A stretch of 64,000 nt of DNA from Planctomycetota bacterium (GCA_017303555.1 JAFLCN010000002.1:289752-353751), one strand, 5' to 3'; positions 39,910 to 48,485 are shown, counted from the first letter of the stretch. A program made the numbers and translations. Notes: a model not told the origin generated them from the sequence alone.

Positions 39910-40575
39910 TCAGCGACGGCGGCGGAGACCCGCGAGGCCGGCGAGAGCGCCCATGGCGAGCACGCCCGGAGCCGGGATTTCCGTGCCTTCAGCGCGGAGC
40001 AGCCATGCGCCGGGGAGGGGCAGGACGGTATCGACGCGCTTGGCGAGCGCGTTGGCGCCGAGGTTGGCGACGTTCATGCCGCTGGTGGCGGGGTTGTAGA
40101 AGTACCACGAGCGATCGACGCGGCCGGTGAGATCTGCCGCGGCGGGCTTATCGACGCCCTTGACCGTGAAGGCGGTGGCCATGACGAAGAAGCCGCCGTT
40201 GACGACGGTGTCGGGGATATCGAACGTCGTGAAGACCGAGCCGCCGACCTGGGTGGGAACGGCGGTGACCTGCGAGAGGAGCGTCGCGTTGAGCGGGTTG
40301 TAGTCGTTGTCGGAGTCGGCGAAGAGGTAGAGCGTGACCGGGGTGGTGGCGTTGAAGTTCGGGCCGAAGGCGCACGAGAGGGAGGTGATGAGCGTGCCGC
40401 CGGCGTGCGACATGAAGTAGTTGCCCCAGCCCGTGATGGGGTTCACGGGGAACGAGCTGGGCGGACCGACGGCGACGGTGGTCGTGCCGTTGTCGTACGA
40501 GAACGTGGTAGACGCGAGCGCGGGTGCGCAGGCGAGCGCAGCCACAGCGGAAATGGACACGAAACGGATCAGCAT
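39910..40575 (-). CDS. PEP-CTERM-like sorted exported protein
   Basis: 221 aa. A signal peptide ends near ACAPALAS (residue 22). The C-terminus IPAPGVLAMGALAGLAGLRR and further Arg is the tripartite sorting tail of PEP-CTERM-like proteins: Pro motif, hydrophobic helix, Arg cluster. The middle is a beta-rich domain with no known match (TTFSYDNGTTTVAVG, VTLYLFADSDNDYNP, SVFTTFDIPDTVVNGG). It should be exported and processed at the envelope by an exosortase-type enzyme, which is not in this window. A GAGGAG site precedes ATG 40575 and a strong terminator follows. Confidence 0.82.
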   Translation of the reverse strand: MLIRFVSISAVAALACAPALASTTFSYDNGTTTVAVGPPSSFPVNPITGWGNYFMSHAGGTLITSLSCAFGPNFNATTPVTLYLFADSDNDYNPLNATLLSQVTAVPTQVGGSVFTTFDIPDTVVNGGFFVMATAFTVKGVDKPAAADLTGRVDRSWYFYNPATSGMNVANLGANALAKRVDTVLPLPGAWLLRAEGTEIPAPGVLAMGALAGLAGLRRRR

Positions 40576-40601
40576 GTCTCTGGCTCCTCAAAAAGTGACA
40601 A

Positions 40602-40635
40602 GCCCGGGCCGCGTAAACGCGGAAACGGCCCGGGC
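40602..40635 (-). terminator. Hairpin between small-protein gene and PEP-CTERM-like gene
   Basis: GCCCGGGCC / GGCCCGGGC, 9-bp stem with a 16-base loop. On the minus strand a TTTTT run comes 7 bases later, just before the next ribosome site, so it may attenuate rather than end transcription. Confidence 0.5.
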
Positions 40636-40785
40636 TGCAAAGAGCCTACACGGGCGCACGCCAGCATTTCAAGCGCATGTTGAAGAACGCGAGGGTGAAT
40701 CTGCGCGCGAAGGGTCCGCAATGTTCCGGACCATCGCGCGATGCAACCGGTTCCATGAGGAGTTTCTTAGCTTGCAAGCACGCGT

Positions 40786-41139
40786 TCAGGGTGTGCGGAC
40801 GCGGATCAGCTTTGGATCGATCGGGATCGGCGTCCACGTCGCGACGCCGAGTTCGGTGCGTGGGCCGTCCTGCGGCGTGAGGTAGTCGATCGCCCCGTTC
40901 TCGTAGAGGCGGTAGAGCGTGACGCGTCCGTCGTTGACCGAAGACGTGACGCCGATGACTTTCCACGGATCGACCACGCGGGGTGTGTAGAGCAGAACCT
41001 GGTTTCCGTCGGTGACGAAGAGCCCGGTGGGCGGTGTCATGCCGAGCATGGAAGCACCCGCCACTGCAGCACCGAGGCCGACAGCAACGCCCGCGAGAAA
41101 TCGGAACCGACCCGAGAACGCATTCGACACCGATCGCAT
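40786..41139 (-). CDS. Small exported protein of the YRxYxxGxIDxx type, copy 2
   Basis: 117 aa from ATG 41139, which has an AAGGAGA site 7 bp upstream. A hydrophobic signal or anchor (FLAGVAVGLGAAVAGASMLG) is followed by VTDGNQVLLYTPRVVDPWKV, then VTLYRLYENGAIDYL and a C-terminal WTPIPIDPKLIRVRTP. This C-terminal layout matches the 91-aa protein at 39541. The gene lies 25 bp after the alpha/beta hydrolase stop and is probably the last of a DUF2934 - hydrolase - small-protein unit. No known family or function. Confidence 0.7.
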   Translation of the reverse strand: MRSVSNAFSGRFRFLAGVAVGLGAAVAGASMLGMTPPTGLFVTDGNQVLLYTPRVVDPWKVIGVTSSVNDGRVTLYRLYENGAIDYLTPQDGPRTELGVATWTPIPIDPKLIRVRTP

Positions 41140-41164
41140 GAGAATGTCTCCTTGAAAAGTGTGG

Positions 41165-42703
41165 CTACTTCGCGGCACCGTGGTCGCCGTTGTTGGCGGC
41201 GTTGTGAGAACCCGTGTTGGATGCGATCCAGTTCAGCACCTGCTGTTCGGTCCAGTCGTAGAACGGGTTGAACCGCATCCGCATCATGAGGCCGGCGGAG
41301 ATCGCGAGGATGCCCCGCTCGCCCCGGAGTGCGAGCGTGCCGAGGGGCAGCTTGCGCGTCGATTCGGTTTGGCCCGAGCCGTACACGGGGTCTTCGGGCG
41401 GAATCGGCAGGGCGACGTGGGAGAGCGAGAAGATGCCGGAGGGCCAGGGGAGATCGAGCTGCGTTTCGGTGATCGTGCCTTTGTCGAGCGTGCGGACGAG
41501 AAGATCCGGGGAGTCGGAAGCGCGGTTGGTGACGAGCTTGACGATGAACGGAAGATCGGAACGCTTGAGGCGCGGGCGGATCTGCGTTTCAAAGGAGTTG
41601 TCGGTGAGACCATCGAGCCAGGAGGAGTGGTTGATATCGAAGAGGATGAGCTCGCCGCGGCCCGGAGGCAGGCGATCCATCAGGATGTCGATCATGCGGT
41701 AGGCGATGACGGTCGCGTCTGCCGCGGATTGAACGACGAGGGTGGGCGGAAAGTCCTTCATGCGGCCGTCGGCCGCGAGCGTTGCGATGGATGCTTCGAC
41801 GTGGCGTGTGATGCGGAAGGCCTGAAGACTCGCGTTCACGGGCCACGAGGAGTACTTGAACGGATCGATCTCGGGCTCGATGCCGGACCAGGACAGTTTC
41901 TTCTCGCCTGTGAGCCAGGAGACTGCGGGGTAGAGCTCGGTGAACTCGGCCATGGGCGTGATGCCGATCATGGGAGAGATGAGGACGAGCGCGTTTGGGC
42001 GCGCGGACGCGTCGTTGTTCAGGAGGCCCTCGCAGACATCGTTCACGCAGAGCGCGCCGCCGTTGGAATAGCCGACGGCGATGACGGGAAGCTCTTTGGG
42101 GATGCGTTTGCGGAGATCGGCCATGGCGAGTTTGGTGGCGGCGGCCCAGTCGTTCCATGATGACTGCGCGAGGGCCTGGGGCGATGTGCCGTGGCCGGGA
42201 ACGCGGAGGCAGACGACGGTGTAATTGGCCGCGGCGAGTTTCTCGGCGAGCGTGCGGAGCGAGTAGGGCGCATCCGAAAGGCCGTGGATGAGGAGCGCGC
42301 CGCCGACGGGGTTCTTGGCTTCGGAGACGAAGGTGCGATTCCAGTTGTGATCCAGAATGTTGGCGGGATTGCAGACCGAATCGACCTTGTAGCGGGAGAA
42401 GCGCCCCACCACTTTGGGCGACCAGTCGTTTTTGATCAGCGTGTCGAGTTCGGCGAAGACCTTGTCTTCCTGCTTGAGGTAGTCGGCGAAGGTGTAACTC
42501 GGCTTGGCGTCGGAAGCCTGGAACTCGGACTTTGGCGCGTGGGTGTGCCAGCCCTGAAGATCGGGGAGGCTCTGGGCGAAGCGGGTCCAGGCGAAGACGA
42601 CCCCCCCCGCGCCGACGAGCGCGAGCAGACCGAGAAAGATCGCGCTGAAAATGACGGCGCGGACGAGTTGACGGCGGGCGGCTTTGAGCGGCATGTGTGC
42701 CAC
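41165..42703 (-). CDS. Membrane-anchored alpha/beta hydrolase
   Basis: 512 aa. One N-terminal helix (AVIFSAIFLGLLALVGAGGV) anchors it. The hydrolase core has GGALLIHGLSDAPYSLRTLA (oxyanion region), VVCLRVPGHGTSP, the nucleophile elbow VGYSNGGALC, and late Asp/His candidates in VVQSAADATV and LFDINHSSW. This matches the serine-hydrolase type of monoacylglycerol-lipase-like proteins. The substrate is unknown. It lies between DUF2934 and small-protein genes on the same strand with gaps of about 25 bp, so one transcript is likely. ATG 42694 is an alternative start. Confidence 0.85.
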   Translation of the reverse strand: MAHMPLKAARRQLVRAVIFSAIFLGLLALVGAGGVVFAWTRFAQSLPDLQGWHTHAPKSEFQASDAKPSYTFADYLKQEDKVFAELDTLIKNDWSPKVVGRFSRYKVDSVCNPANILDHNWNRTFVSEAKNPVGGALLIHGLSDAPYSLRTLAEKLAAANYTVVCLRVPGHGTSPQALAQSSWNDWAAATKLAMADLRKRIPKELPVIAVGYSNGGALCVNDVCEGLLNNDASARPNALVLISPMIGITPMAEFTELYPAVSWLTGEKKLSWSGIEPEIDPFKYSSWPVNASLQAFRITRHVEASIATLAADGRMKDFPPTLVVQSAADATVIAYRMIDILMDRLPPGRGELILFDINHSSWLDGLTDNSFETQIRPRLKRSDLPFIVKLVTNRASDSPDLLVRTLDKGTITETQLDLPWPSGIFSLSHVALPIPPEDPVYGSGQTESTRKLPLGTLALRGERGILAISAGLMMRMRFNPFYDWTEQQVLNWIASNTGSHNAANNGDHGAAK

Positions 42704-42727
42704 ATGCTACCCGCTTTGGGAGGAGGC

Positions 42728-43081
42728 TCAGCCGCCGCTGAAGAGCACGGGGCTCCGTCGCGAGGCGATTCCGGATGGAATGCCGGCGGAGGGGCGGACT
42801 TCGGGATCGCTGGTGGAAACGGGCGTGCGCGCGGGCGAATCGAGCGTGATGGGCGATTTGCGCAGTGCCTCGGCGCGGAGTTCGCGTTCGGCGCGGGCCC
42901 AGTCGGCTTCGGGGGTGCCGGGTTCGCCGCCTCGGGCGAGGAAGATGAAGTAGGCGCGTTCGCTGATCTGCTGCGTCGTGATTACGGGCTGCACCTGAAT
43001 GGGGCGGGCGGAATGATCGTGCGGGGATGCGTGCGTGTGCCGGGTTGCGAATTCGGAGTTCTGAACGATGTTGGTCGCCAT
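42728..43081 (-). CDS. DUF2934 domain protein
   Basis: 117 aa from ATG 43081, preceded by a near-perfect AAGGAGG site. The segment ISERAYFIFLARGGEPGTPE then ADWARAERELR is the DUF2934 signature (RAY-IW--RG-P-G-D--HW--AE-EL). The rest is Ser/Pro/Arg-rich and seems disordered. DUF2934 proteins are small and of unknown role. A 14-bp tandem repeat lies right upstream. It likely heads a unit with the hydrolase 24 bp downstream. Confidence 0.78.
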   Translation of the reverse strand: MATNIVQNSEFATRHTHASPHDHSARPIQVQPVITTQQISERAYFIFLARGGEPGTPEADWARAERELRAEALRKSPITLDSPARTPVSTSDPEVRPSAGIPSGIASRRSPVLFSGG

Positions 43082-43484
43082 GGATCCTCCTTGAACCACC
43101 CCGCTTGAACCACCCCGCCTGAACCACCAGTTTGCGCCACCCGCAAGAACCTGCCACGAGTACTGGCCGCCCGGACCGTCCGATGCAGAATCATCCAGCC
43201 TCGGAATCAACCTGCGGGATCAACTTTCGGAACGAACGCGACGAATGCACCGAGGGCTCAACGACGCTGCACGCAACCTCTTGCACCGACGCAGCGGTCG
43301 ATCCCCGCTTTGGCGTGTGCGAGCATCGGTTGGATGATGCGCGGCACATTCGGATGCGTCCGAACACAGAGATTACGCGCCGCACGTGAAGCGTGCGTGA
43401 TTCGGTGCTGAAGACCGGCGCGATTCGCACTCCGTTTGCAGGGCGCGAGACGAACATCGGGCGATGCCCGGGGTATCCACCCCA
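43082..43484. other. Intergenic region, 403 bp
   Basis: It separates two minus-strand genes. The only structure I see is the 14-bp tandem repeat at its left end. An 88-codon minus-strand frame at 43191-43457 has no coding character and was not called. Confidence 0.4.
43091..43130. repeat. 14-bp tandem repeat before the DUF2934 gene
   Basis: TTGAACCACCCCGC occurs twice exactly and once partly, directly upstream of the ribosome site. It could alter the leader length. Confidence 0.8.
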
Positions 43485-43952
43485 CTATCTGGAGGGCAGG
43501 CAGGAGTGTGGATCGAGCGGGGAGACCACGCCACGAATCTCGCGGATGGCGCTTGTGTTCGCCGGCGCCGTGTCGTCTGCGGGCTTGGGCGTCGGCGCGG
43601 CGAGCGGAGCGGGCCTGGTTCGGGCCGGCTTGGTGGCGGATGCCGCGAAGCGGAGGATGGAATTCGCGGCCGAGGTTACGGCGGAGGGCGAGCTCTGATC
43701 GCTCTCGCAGGTGATGAGCAGGCAGTCGACGGCGCGGGGCGCTGCGGCGGAAGCGGCGAGCGTCTGCTGCACGCGCTGGAGCGATTCGATCTGTTCGAGC
43801 GCGCGGACGATGGTTTCGGACTCGAACCAGCGCAGCAGCGTCAGGAGCGGGATCTCGAATTCCTGGGCGAGTTCGGGCACCGAGAGGTTGCGGGTGAGAA
43901 AAGCGGTGAGGATTTCGCTGGCGCGGGAATCGTTGATCTGGGTTTCTGGCAT
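43485..43952 (-). CDS. Small HTH-like protein with disordered tail
   Basis: 155 aa. Residues 10-48 read as a helix-turn-helix: ASEILTAFLTRNLSVPELAQ followed by EFEIPLLTLLRWFES. A helical stretch (ALEQIESLQRVQQTLAAS) and a long Ala/Pro/Thr tail follow. No signal peptide. It may bind DNA, but no family is recognised. It is followed after 403 bp by the DUF2934 gene and preceded by a 334-bp gap, so it is probably transcribed alone. Confidence 0.6.
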   Translation of the reverse strand: MPETQINDSRASEILTAFLTRNLSVPELAQEFEIPLLTLLRWFESETIVRALEQIESLQRVQQTLAASAAAPRAVDCLLITCESDQSSPSAVTSAANSILRFAASATKPARTRPAPLAAPTPKPADDTAPANTSAIREIRGVVSPLDPHSCLPSR

Positions 43953-44286
43953 GGGAAGCCTCGCTGAGCCCGGGTGTTGCAGGAGGCGTGCGCTGGGCGA
44001 GCGAGGCCTCTACAGGGGGCGCTCGGTGCGGCTTTGACCGGCAAGGGTCGCACGTGGGCCGCGGGCTTTTCTTCGCCAAGATTGGCGGCACACAGGACCT
44101 GCGCTGTATTTTGCAAACTTGCGACATGGCGTGCGTTGTCGCGCACTTCTGGCTGGCAGATCCCGCACGTGCGAACTTGTCCGGAGGGAATTTTGCAGCT
44201 GTCCGCGAAGCATGATCCGGAGGCGGGCAACAACAAAAAAACCGGGCGCGATCGCCCGGTTTGGAAGCACTGGAATTCTGGCGCGA
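43953..44286. other. Intergenic region, 334 bp
   Basis: It holds the terminator of the upstream lipoprotein gene (44234-44261). I see no gene or repeat in the rest, which should carry the promoter of the HTH-like gene. Confidence 0.4.
44234..44261 (-). terminator. Terminator of the Ala-rich helical lipoprotein gene
   Basis: AACCGGGCG / CGCCCGGTT stem with 4-base loop; seven T on the minus strand. Confidence 0.92.
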
Positions 44287-44775
44287 TTACTTGAGCTTGC
44301 TCATCAGGTCGCTGACGGTGGTATTGATTTTGCCGATCTGGTCGGTGAACTGGGTGCTGAGGCTGCTCCACTTGTCGGCGGCGGCGGACTTGAGCTCGGT
44401 GAGCGTCTTTTCGGCGCCGGCGAGCTGCGTCTTGACGGATTCGACGCCGCTCTTCAGGCTCGACTTGATCGGTTCGGCCTGGGAATCGACCTTGGTCGCG
44501 AGTTCGTCGATCTTGGTCTTCGCGGAGTTGAGCATTTCGGTGGCCTTGGTCACGGCGGAGGCCTGGAGTTCGCTGGCCTTGTCGGCGACGGCGGCGCCCG
44601 CATCGGTCGCGGTCTTTTTGGCGGCGGCTGCGGCATCGCTCGCGGCACCGGCAGCGGCGTTGCCCATTTCTTTGGCCTTGGCGGCGGCCTTGTCGGCTTC
44701 TTCGCCGCAGGCGGTGAGACCGAATGCGAGACCGACGCACAAAGACGTTGCGAGCAGGTGTTTCACGTGATTCAT
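44287..44775 (-). CDS. Helical Ala/Lys-rich lipoprotein
   Basis: 162 aa. The signal ends GLTAC, so Cys23 is the likely lipidation site. The mature part is an almost continuous amphipathic helix with heptad-like spacing (ADKAAAKAKEMGNAAAGAAS, ATKVDSQAEPIKSSL, LTELKSAAADKWSSLSTQF), recalling apolipoprotein- or LEA-like helical proteins. Function unknown; an envelope stabiliser is possible. A strong terminator follows and no operon partner is evident. Confidence 0.75.
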   Translation of the reverse strand: MNHVKHLLATSLCVGLAFGLTACGEEADKAAAKAKEMGNAAAGAASDAAAAAKKTATDAGAAVADKASELQASAVTKATEMLNSAKTKIDELATKVDSQAEPIKSSLKSGVESVKTQLAGAEKTLTELKSAAADKWSSLSTQFTDQIGKINTTVSDLMSKLK

Positions 44776-44880
44776 GGGATTCTCCTTCGCGAGCGAATTG
44801 GGTACACCCCCACTCCCGGGCGGCCAAATGGCCGCGGGTCTGCGGGACGGGCGCAGTCTATCAGGCGTGTCTCGCTCTGA

Positions 44881-45999
44881 TTACTTGGGAGAAGGGGTCG
44901 CGCCGATTGCACGCTTTGCATCGATATCGATGACAACGGGGTAATGGTCGGAGCCGTATCCCGCGGGGGGGAGCGTGTTGCGCCAGTCGGCACCGGCGGG
45001 GCGTGCGGGCATTCCGTAGATGAAGGCCGAATCATCCACCAACTGGCGTTTGAGGTTGCTGTTCAACAGGATGAGATCGATTCGTCGGCCGGATTCGTGC
45101 GAGATGTTGCGGGGGTCGGCGGCATCGCGGCCGGAGAAGACATCGAACATGCCGGCTTCGGTGTAGACCTTGCCGTTGGGATCGGTGATGAGGCCGTTGA
45201 AATCGCCCAGGACGGCGACGAGGGCCTTGGGATTGGCGGCTTCGATCTCCTTGATGATGTCAACGACGCCTTTGGCTTCGGCGATGCGCCAGTAATCTGC
45301 GCCGCGGCCGGACTTGTGGTGGACGACGAGGAAGGTCACGGTTTCGCCTTCGCCACCCTTGAGGTTGAATGCGTTGGTGGGAATCGCAATATCAACGCGG
45401 AGCGGTGTGCGCCGAAACTTGATGTCTTCGCCGGCAAGCGGGTTGGGGCGGTTGCCATCGCGAGCCGGGTGCTGGCCACCGATCTTGCGGTCGTTGTACG
45501 CCTCGGTCTTGACGATCGGGAAGCGCGAAAGGACGGCGTTGTCGATGCCTCGCGGGTCTTCGGATTCGATGAGCTGGGCGTGGTCGTAACCCATTCCGGC
45601 GAGGTATTTGTCGCGGAAGGCCTTGAGCACTTCGAGCGATTCGATTTCTTCCATCGCGACGATGTCGGCATCGACAGCGCGGATGCCGGCGGCGATGGCT
45701 TCGCGTTCTTCGGTCGGCTTGATCGGGGCCGGGTCGCCTTCGCTGTGGGTGCGGGTGACGGGGTCGGAATCGAAGAGGTTCATCGCGTTGTAGGTGGCGA
45801 TGCGGACCTGGCCGGTGGTGCGGGGCTTGGCGGTCTTTTCGCCGAAGCGGACGGTGGAGCGATCGACGGGCTGCGTTTCGGGCGGGGTGCTCGCGGCAGG
45901 CGCTGCGGGCGGCTTCGCGGGCTTGTCGATCGCGGGCGCGGCTTGCGCGAGGCAGGAGGCGGAAAGAACGCACGAGGCGAGCAGGGCGGCAAGTTTCAT
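44881..45999 (-). CDS. Exported endonuclease/exonuclease/phosphatase (EEP) family protein
   Basis: 372 aa from ATG 45999 (GGAG site upstream). A signal peptide (LAALLASCVLSASCLAQA) and a Pro/Ala-rich linker precede the EEP fold. Catalytic segments: RIATYNAMNLFDS (Asn), VAMEEIESLEV (metal Glu), VTFLVVHHKSG (His), AVLGDFNGLITD (Asp/Asn) and GYGSDHYPVVIDI (Asp-His). All appear intact. It likely hydrolyses phosphodiester bonds, perhaps extracellular nucleic acid, outside the cytoplasm. The closing SDHYPV is typical of the DNase I-like branch. It sits between two lipoprotein genes on the same strand. Confidence 0.87.
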   Translation of the reverse strand: MKLAALLASCVLSASCLAQAAPAIDKPAKPPAAPAASTPPETQPVDRSTVRFGEKTAKPRTTGQVRIATYNAMNLFDSDPVTRTHSEGDPAPIKPTEEREAIAAGIRAVDADIVAMEEIESLEVLKAFRDKYLAGMGYDHAQLIESEDPRGIDNAVLSRFPIVKTEAYNDRKIGGQHPARDGNRPNPLAGEDIKFRRTPLRVDIAIPTNAFNLKGGEGETVTFLVVHHKSGRGADYWRIAEAKGVVDIIKEIEAANPKALVAVLGDFNGLITDPNGKVYTEAGMFDVFSGRDAADPRNISHESGRRIDLILLNSNLKRQLVDDSAFIYGMPARPAGADWRNTLPPAGYGSDHYPVVIDIDAKRAIGATPSPK

Positions 46000-46054
46000 C
46001 GGCTTCTCCGTTTCGAGCGGGAATGGTACGAAGGACGCGCGAAGTGAAGCCAAG

Positions 46055-46083
46055 AAAAAACCCGCATCGCTGGGCGATGCGGG
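46055..46083 (-). terminator. Terminator of the glycine-zipper / DUF1579-like unit
   Basis: CCCGCATCGC / GCGATGCGGG, 10-bp stem; six T on the minus strand. Confidence 0.92.
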
Positions 46084-46122
46084 CGGATGTGAATCCTGAT
46101 GGAAGACGGCTTCCTCTGTGTC

Positions 46123-46710
46123 TTACTTGGTGGCGCGGGTAAAGGTGTAGCTGGCGGAAGAAAGAGCAGCGCCGGGGTTGAGCTGCGTGGTGAAACGGTC
46201 GGGCCCGTCGAAGCGGATGACGAGCGCGGCGGCGTTGCCCGTGCCATCGGCGGGCACGAAACTGAAAACGTTGCCGTTGTCGTGCGAGCCGCCGACGAGG
46301 CGGGTGACCGATGGCGACGCATCGCCCCATGCCGTGACCGTCAAGCCCCGTCCGGGCTCGGCGGCGAAGAGCATCGAGCCGTCTTCGCGTGTGGTCCGGC
46401 CGGCGAGCTGGCCTTCGGTGGACTGGACATCGAGCAGGACGAAGAAGTTGTTGACGAGCACGCCGGCGGCGCGACCCTGAACGGCATTGGGCTTTCCGTC
46501 GGCACCGGACCACGCGCCTTCAAACTGCCAATCGCCGACGAGCTTGGTGAGGAGCGCGCGATTCGAATCTGCAACGGATGCGGAGAAGGAAGAATCGGAA
46601 TTGCTGGATGACGAGCCACCGGACTGGCAGGCTGTCAACCCGCCGAGCGCGAGTGACCCGACGACAACGCCCAGGCACGCGCGGAGCGCGCGGGATGATT
46701 TGTTTACCAT
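46123..46710 (-). CDS. DUF1579-like lipoprotein
   Basis: 195 aa from ATG 46710 (GGAGG site). The signal ends GGLTAC, so Cys28 is the likely acylation site, followed by a Ser-rich linker. The domain starts LLTKLVGDWQFEGAWSGADG and continues with RAAGVLVNNFFVLLDVQSTE, GSMLFAAEPGRGLTVTAWGD and GPDRFTTQL, similar to DUF1579 proteins such as that at 3457. Its ATG overlaps the stop of the glycine-zipper gene by seven bases (ATGGTAA), implying translational coupling. A strong terminator follows. Confidence 0.75.
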   Translation of the reverse strand: MVNKSSRALRACLGVVVGSLALGGLTACQSGGSSSSNSDSSFSASVADSNRALLTKLVGDWQFEGAWSGADGKPNAVQGRAAGVLVNNFFVLLDVQSTEGQLAGRTTREDGSMLFAAEPGRGLTVTAWGDASPSVTRLVGGSHDNGNVFSFVPADGTGNAAALVIRFDGPDRFTTQLNPGAALSSASYTFTRATK

Positions 46711-47006
46711 TGCGAAGATCCTCCGTAACGCATGTTCTGCTGACGTTCCTGAGCGCGGCGATTCTGATCGCCGATGACACCACCAACGGCCGCACCGCCG
46801 ATCGCACCAATCGCAGCGCCCGCACCGGCGTTGCCACTGAGTGAACCGATCGCCAAACCACCGAGGGCGCCGATTGCGGCACCTGAGGCGGCGCCCTGAG
46901 CGGCGTTGTTGCAACCGCTCGCGGAGAACGCGAAGGCGGTCGCCAGGCAGCACGCGGCGGTGAGTCCTCGCCAGCGTTGCGGGATCGAAACCGATTTCTG
47001 ATTCAT
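46704..47006 (-). CDS. Glycine-zipper lipoprotein
   Basis: 100 aa from ATG 47006, 7 bp after a GGAG site; the ATG at 47012 is too close to it. The signal ends SASGC (Cys32). The mature part is AASGAAIGALGGLAIGSLSG and GAGAAIGAIGGAAVGGVIGD, two glycine-zipper helices that insert in or pack against membranes, then a Gln/Arg tail. This is the Rick_17kDa/YMGG-like class of outer-envelope lipoproteins. It overlaps the DUF1579-like gene by seven bases. Confidence 0.85.
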   Translation of the reverse strand: MNQKSVSIPQRWRGLTAACCLATAFAFSASGCNNAAQGAASGAAIGALGGLAIGSLSGNAGAGAAIGAIGGAAVGGVIGDQNRRAQERQQNMRYGGSSQW

Positions 47007-47066
47007 GAGCATGCTCCGAAATGTTCTCGGGGTCGGTGCGCGATTGCCCGTGCCCTGAATGGGTCA

Positions 47067-48404
47067 CTATACCAGTTCGGGAGTGGATGGGGCGAACGCG
47101 ATCTGGTTGCGAAAGGAACGGAGCACGTGGGCTGCCGCGGCAAAGCCGCTGCGCGATGCGCCTTCCATGGTGGCGGGCCAATCGGTTTGGGTGTAGTCGC
47201 CGGCGAGGAACGGGCCTTGGCCGGATTCGGAAGCGGTGGTCGGGCGGAGTGATTCGAAGCCGGGGATGCAGGCGAACGTGGCGCGGCGTTCTTTGACGGG
47301 GCGGGCGAGTTCGAGCTGCGCATCGGCGGCGCGTGGGAAGCGCAGGAGCAGATCTCGGAGGACCTTCTGCACGATGTCTTCCTGATCGAGGCCCATCCAG
47401 TCGTCGGCGGCGCTGATGACGGCGTGGACGACGCGGCCGGAGGCATCTTTGCGGAAGAGCCACTGCGTTTCGGCTCCGACGAGGACGGCGTGCGGGAGCG
47501 GAAGCACAGGGCGATCGAAGAAAAGGTGGACGCCGAGAATCGGGCTGTGCGTCATGCGGGCCATGCCTGCGAAGCGCTCATCGAGATGTTTGAGGCCATC
47601 GTCGGCGAAGAGGACTGCTTTTTCGAAGGGGAGTGCGCAGATGACGGCGTCGGCTTCGAGGGTGTGGCCGCTGGCGAGGGTTGCGGTGTGGGAGTTGAAG
47701 TGTGAAACGGATTCACCGAGGAGGAATGTGCCGCCGGATTCGGTGATTGCGGATGTGGCGCGTTCGTAGATCTGTCCGAGCGGAACGGTCATGATGCCGA
47801 TGCGTGAAGCGCGAGCGCCGGCGAGGAAGGCTTGTTGGAAGACCTGGATCGCGGGGAGCGCGGAGACGCGTTCGGGCGTGAGATTGCAGGCGCTGATGAT
47901 GATCGGATCCCAGAACTTGGTGCGTTCGGATTCGTGCTGGTTGAGATCATCGAGGAGCGAGCCGAAGGTCTGGGCTTCGTGCTCGAAGCGGTTCAGGAAG
48001 CGGAGCTGCGCGAGAGCGGCGGAGATGCGGGCCTTTTCGCCGATGTCGAGGAACTTGGCTTTGAGAAAGGCGGGAAGGCCGTGCAGGGGGGCGGGGAGAT
48101 TCGCGGGCTTGAGGATTGTGGTTCGGCCACCTTCTTCGACCCAGTACTGCTCATCATCCCAGCGGATGAGATGCGAAACGCCGAGAAGATCGCAGAGGTG
48201 GAGATAGGAATCGCAGCAGCCGAGCGTGACGTGCTGGCAGTTGTCGAGCCAGAGGCCGGACTTGGCATCGAAGAAGGATGAGGCGCGGCCGCCGAGGCGA
48301 TCGCGCGATTCGATGAGCGTGACGCGTGCGCCGGAGGCGGTGAGCTTCATCGCGGCGGCGATGCCAGCGATGCCACCACCGAGGATGAGGACGCGGGGTT
48401 TCAT
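47067..48404 (-). CDS. hpnE: Hydroxysqualene dehydroxylase
   Basis: 445 aa from ATG 48404 (MKPRVLILGG). The N-terminal GGGIAGIAAAMKLTASGARV is a Rossmann FAD-binding loop, followed by LIESRDRLGGRASSF. Amine-oxidase-type features continue with LWLDNCQHVTLGCCDSYLHL, a signature of HpnE. Near the end GPFLAGDYTQTDWPATMEGA closes the FAD site. It reduces hydroxysqualene to squalene in the HpnCDE route. hpnD and hpnC lie upstream on the same strand, so the three enzymes form one pathway cluster; gaps of 271 and 104 bp contain repeats. Confidence 0.92.
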   Translation of the reverse strand: MKPRVLILGGGIAGIAAAMKLTASGARVTLIESRDRLGGRASSFFDAKSGLWLDNCQHVTLGCCDSYLHLCDLLGVSHLIRWDDEQYWVEEGGRTTILKPANLPAPLHGLPAFLKAKFLDIGEKARISAALAQLRFLNRFEHEAQTFGSLLDDLNQHESERTKFWDPIIISACNLTPERVSALPAIQVFQQAFLAGARASRIGIMTVPLGQIYERATSAITESGGTFLLGESVSHFNSHTATLASGHTLEADAVICALPFEKAVLFADDGLKHLDERFAGMARMTHSPILGVHLFFDRPVLPLPHAVLVGAETQWLFRKDASGRVVHAVISAADDWMGLDQEDIVQKVLRDLLLRFPRAADAQLELARPVKERRATFACIPGFESLRPTTASESGQGPFLAGDYTQTDWPATMEGASRSGFAAAAHVLRSFRNQIAFAPSTPELV

Positions 48405-48450
48405 GGAGCGATGCCGGTTCCCGCGCTGGTCAACGTGCGCGAAGGAAGAG

Positions 48451-48485
48451 TGCATTCACCGCAGAGTCGCAGAGGACGCGGAGAG
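48451..48485. repeat. Single CACCGCAGAG-type repeat arm
   Basis: TTCACCGCAGAGTCGCAGAG and on matches the arms at 34154 and 34259 but has no inverted partner nearby. It lies between hpnE and hpnD. The remaining gap shows no gene. Confidence 0.65.

Noticed and set aside
43191..43457. Minus-strand frame of 88 codons between DUF2934 and HTH-like genes
   Set aside because: No ribosome site, Arg/Ser-rich, no motif; treated as intergenic.
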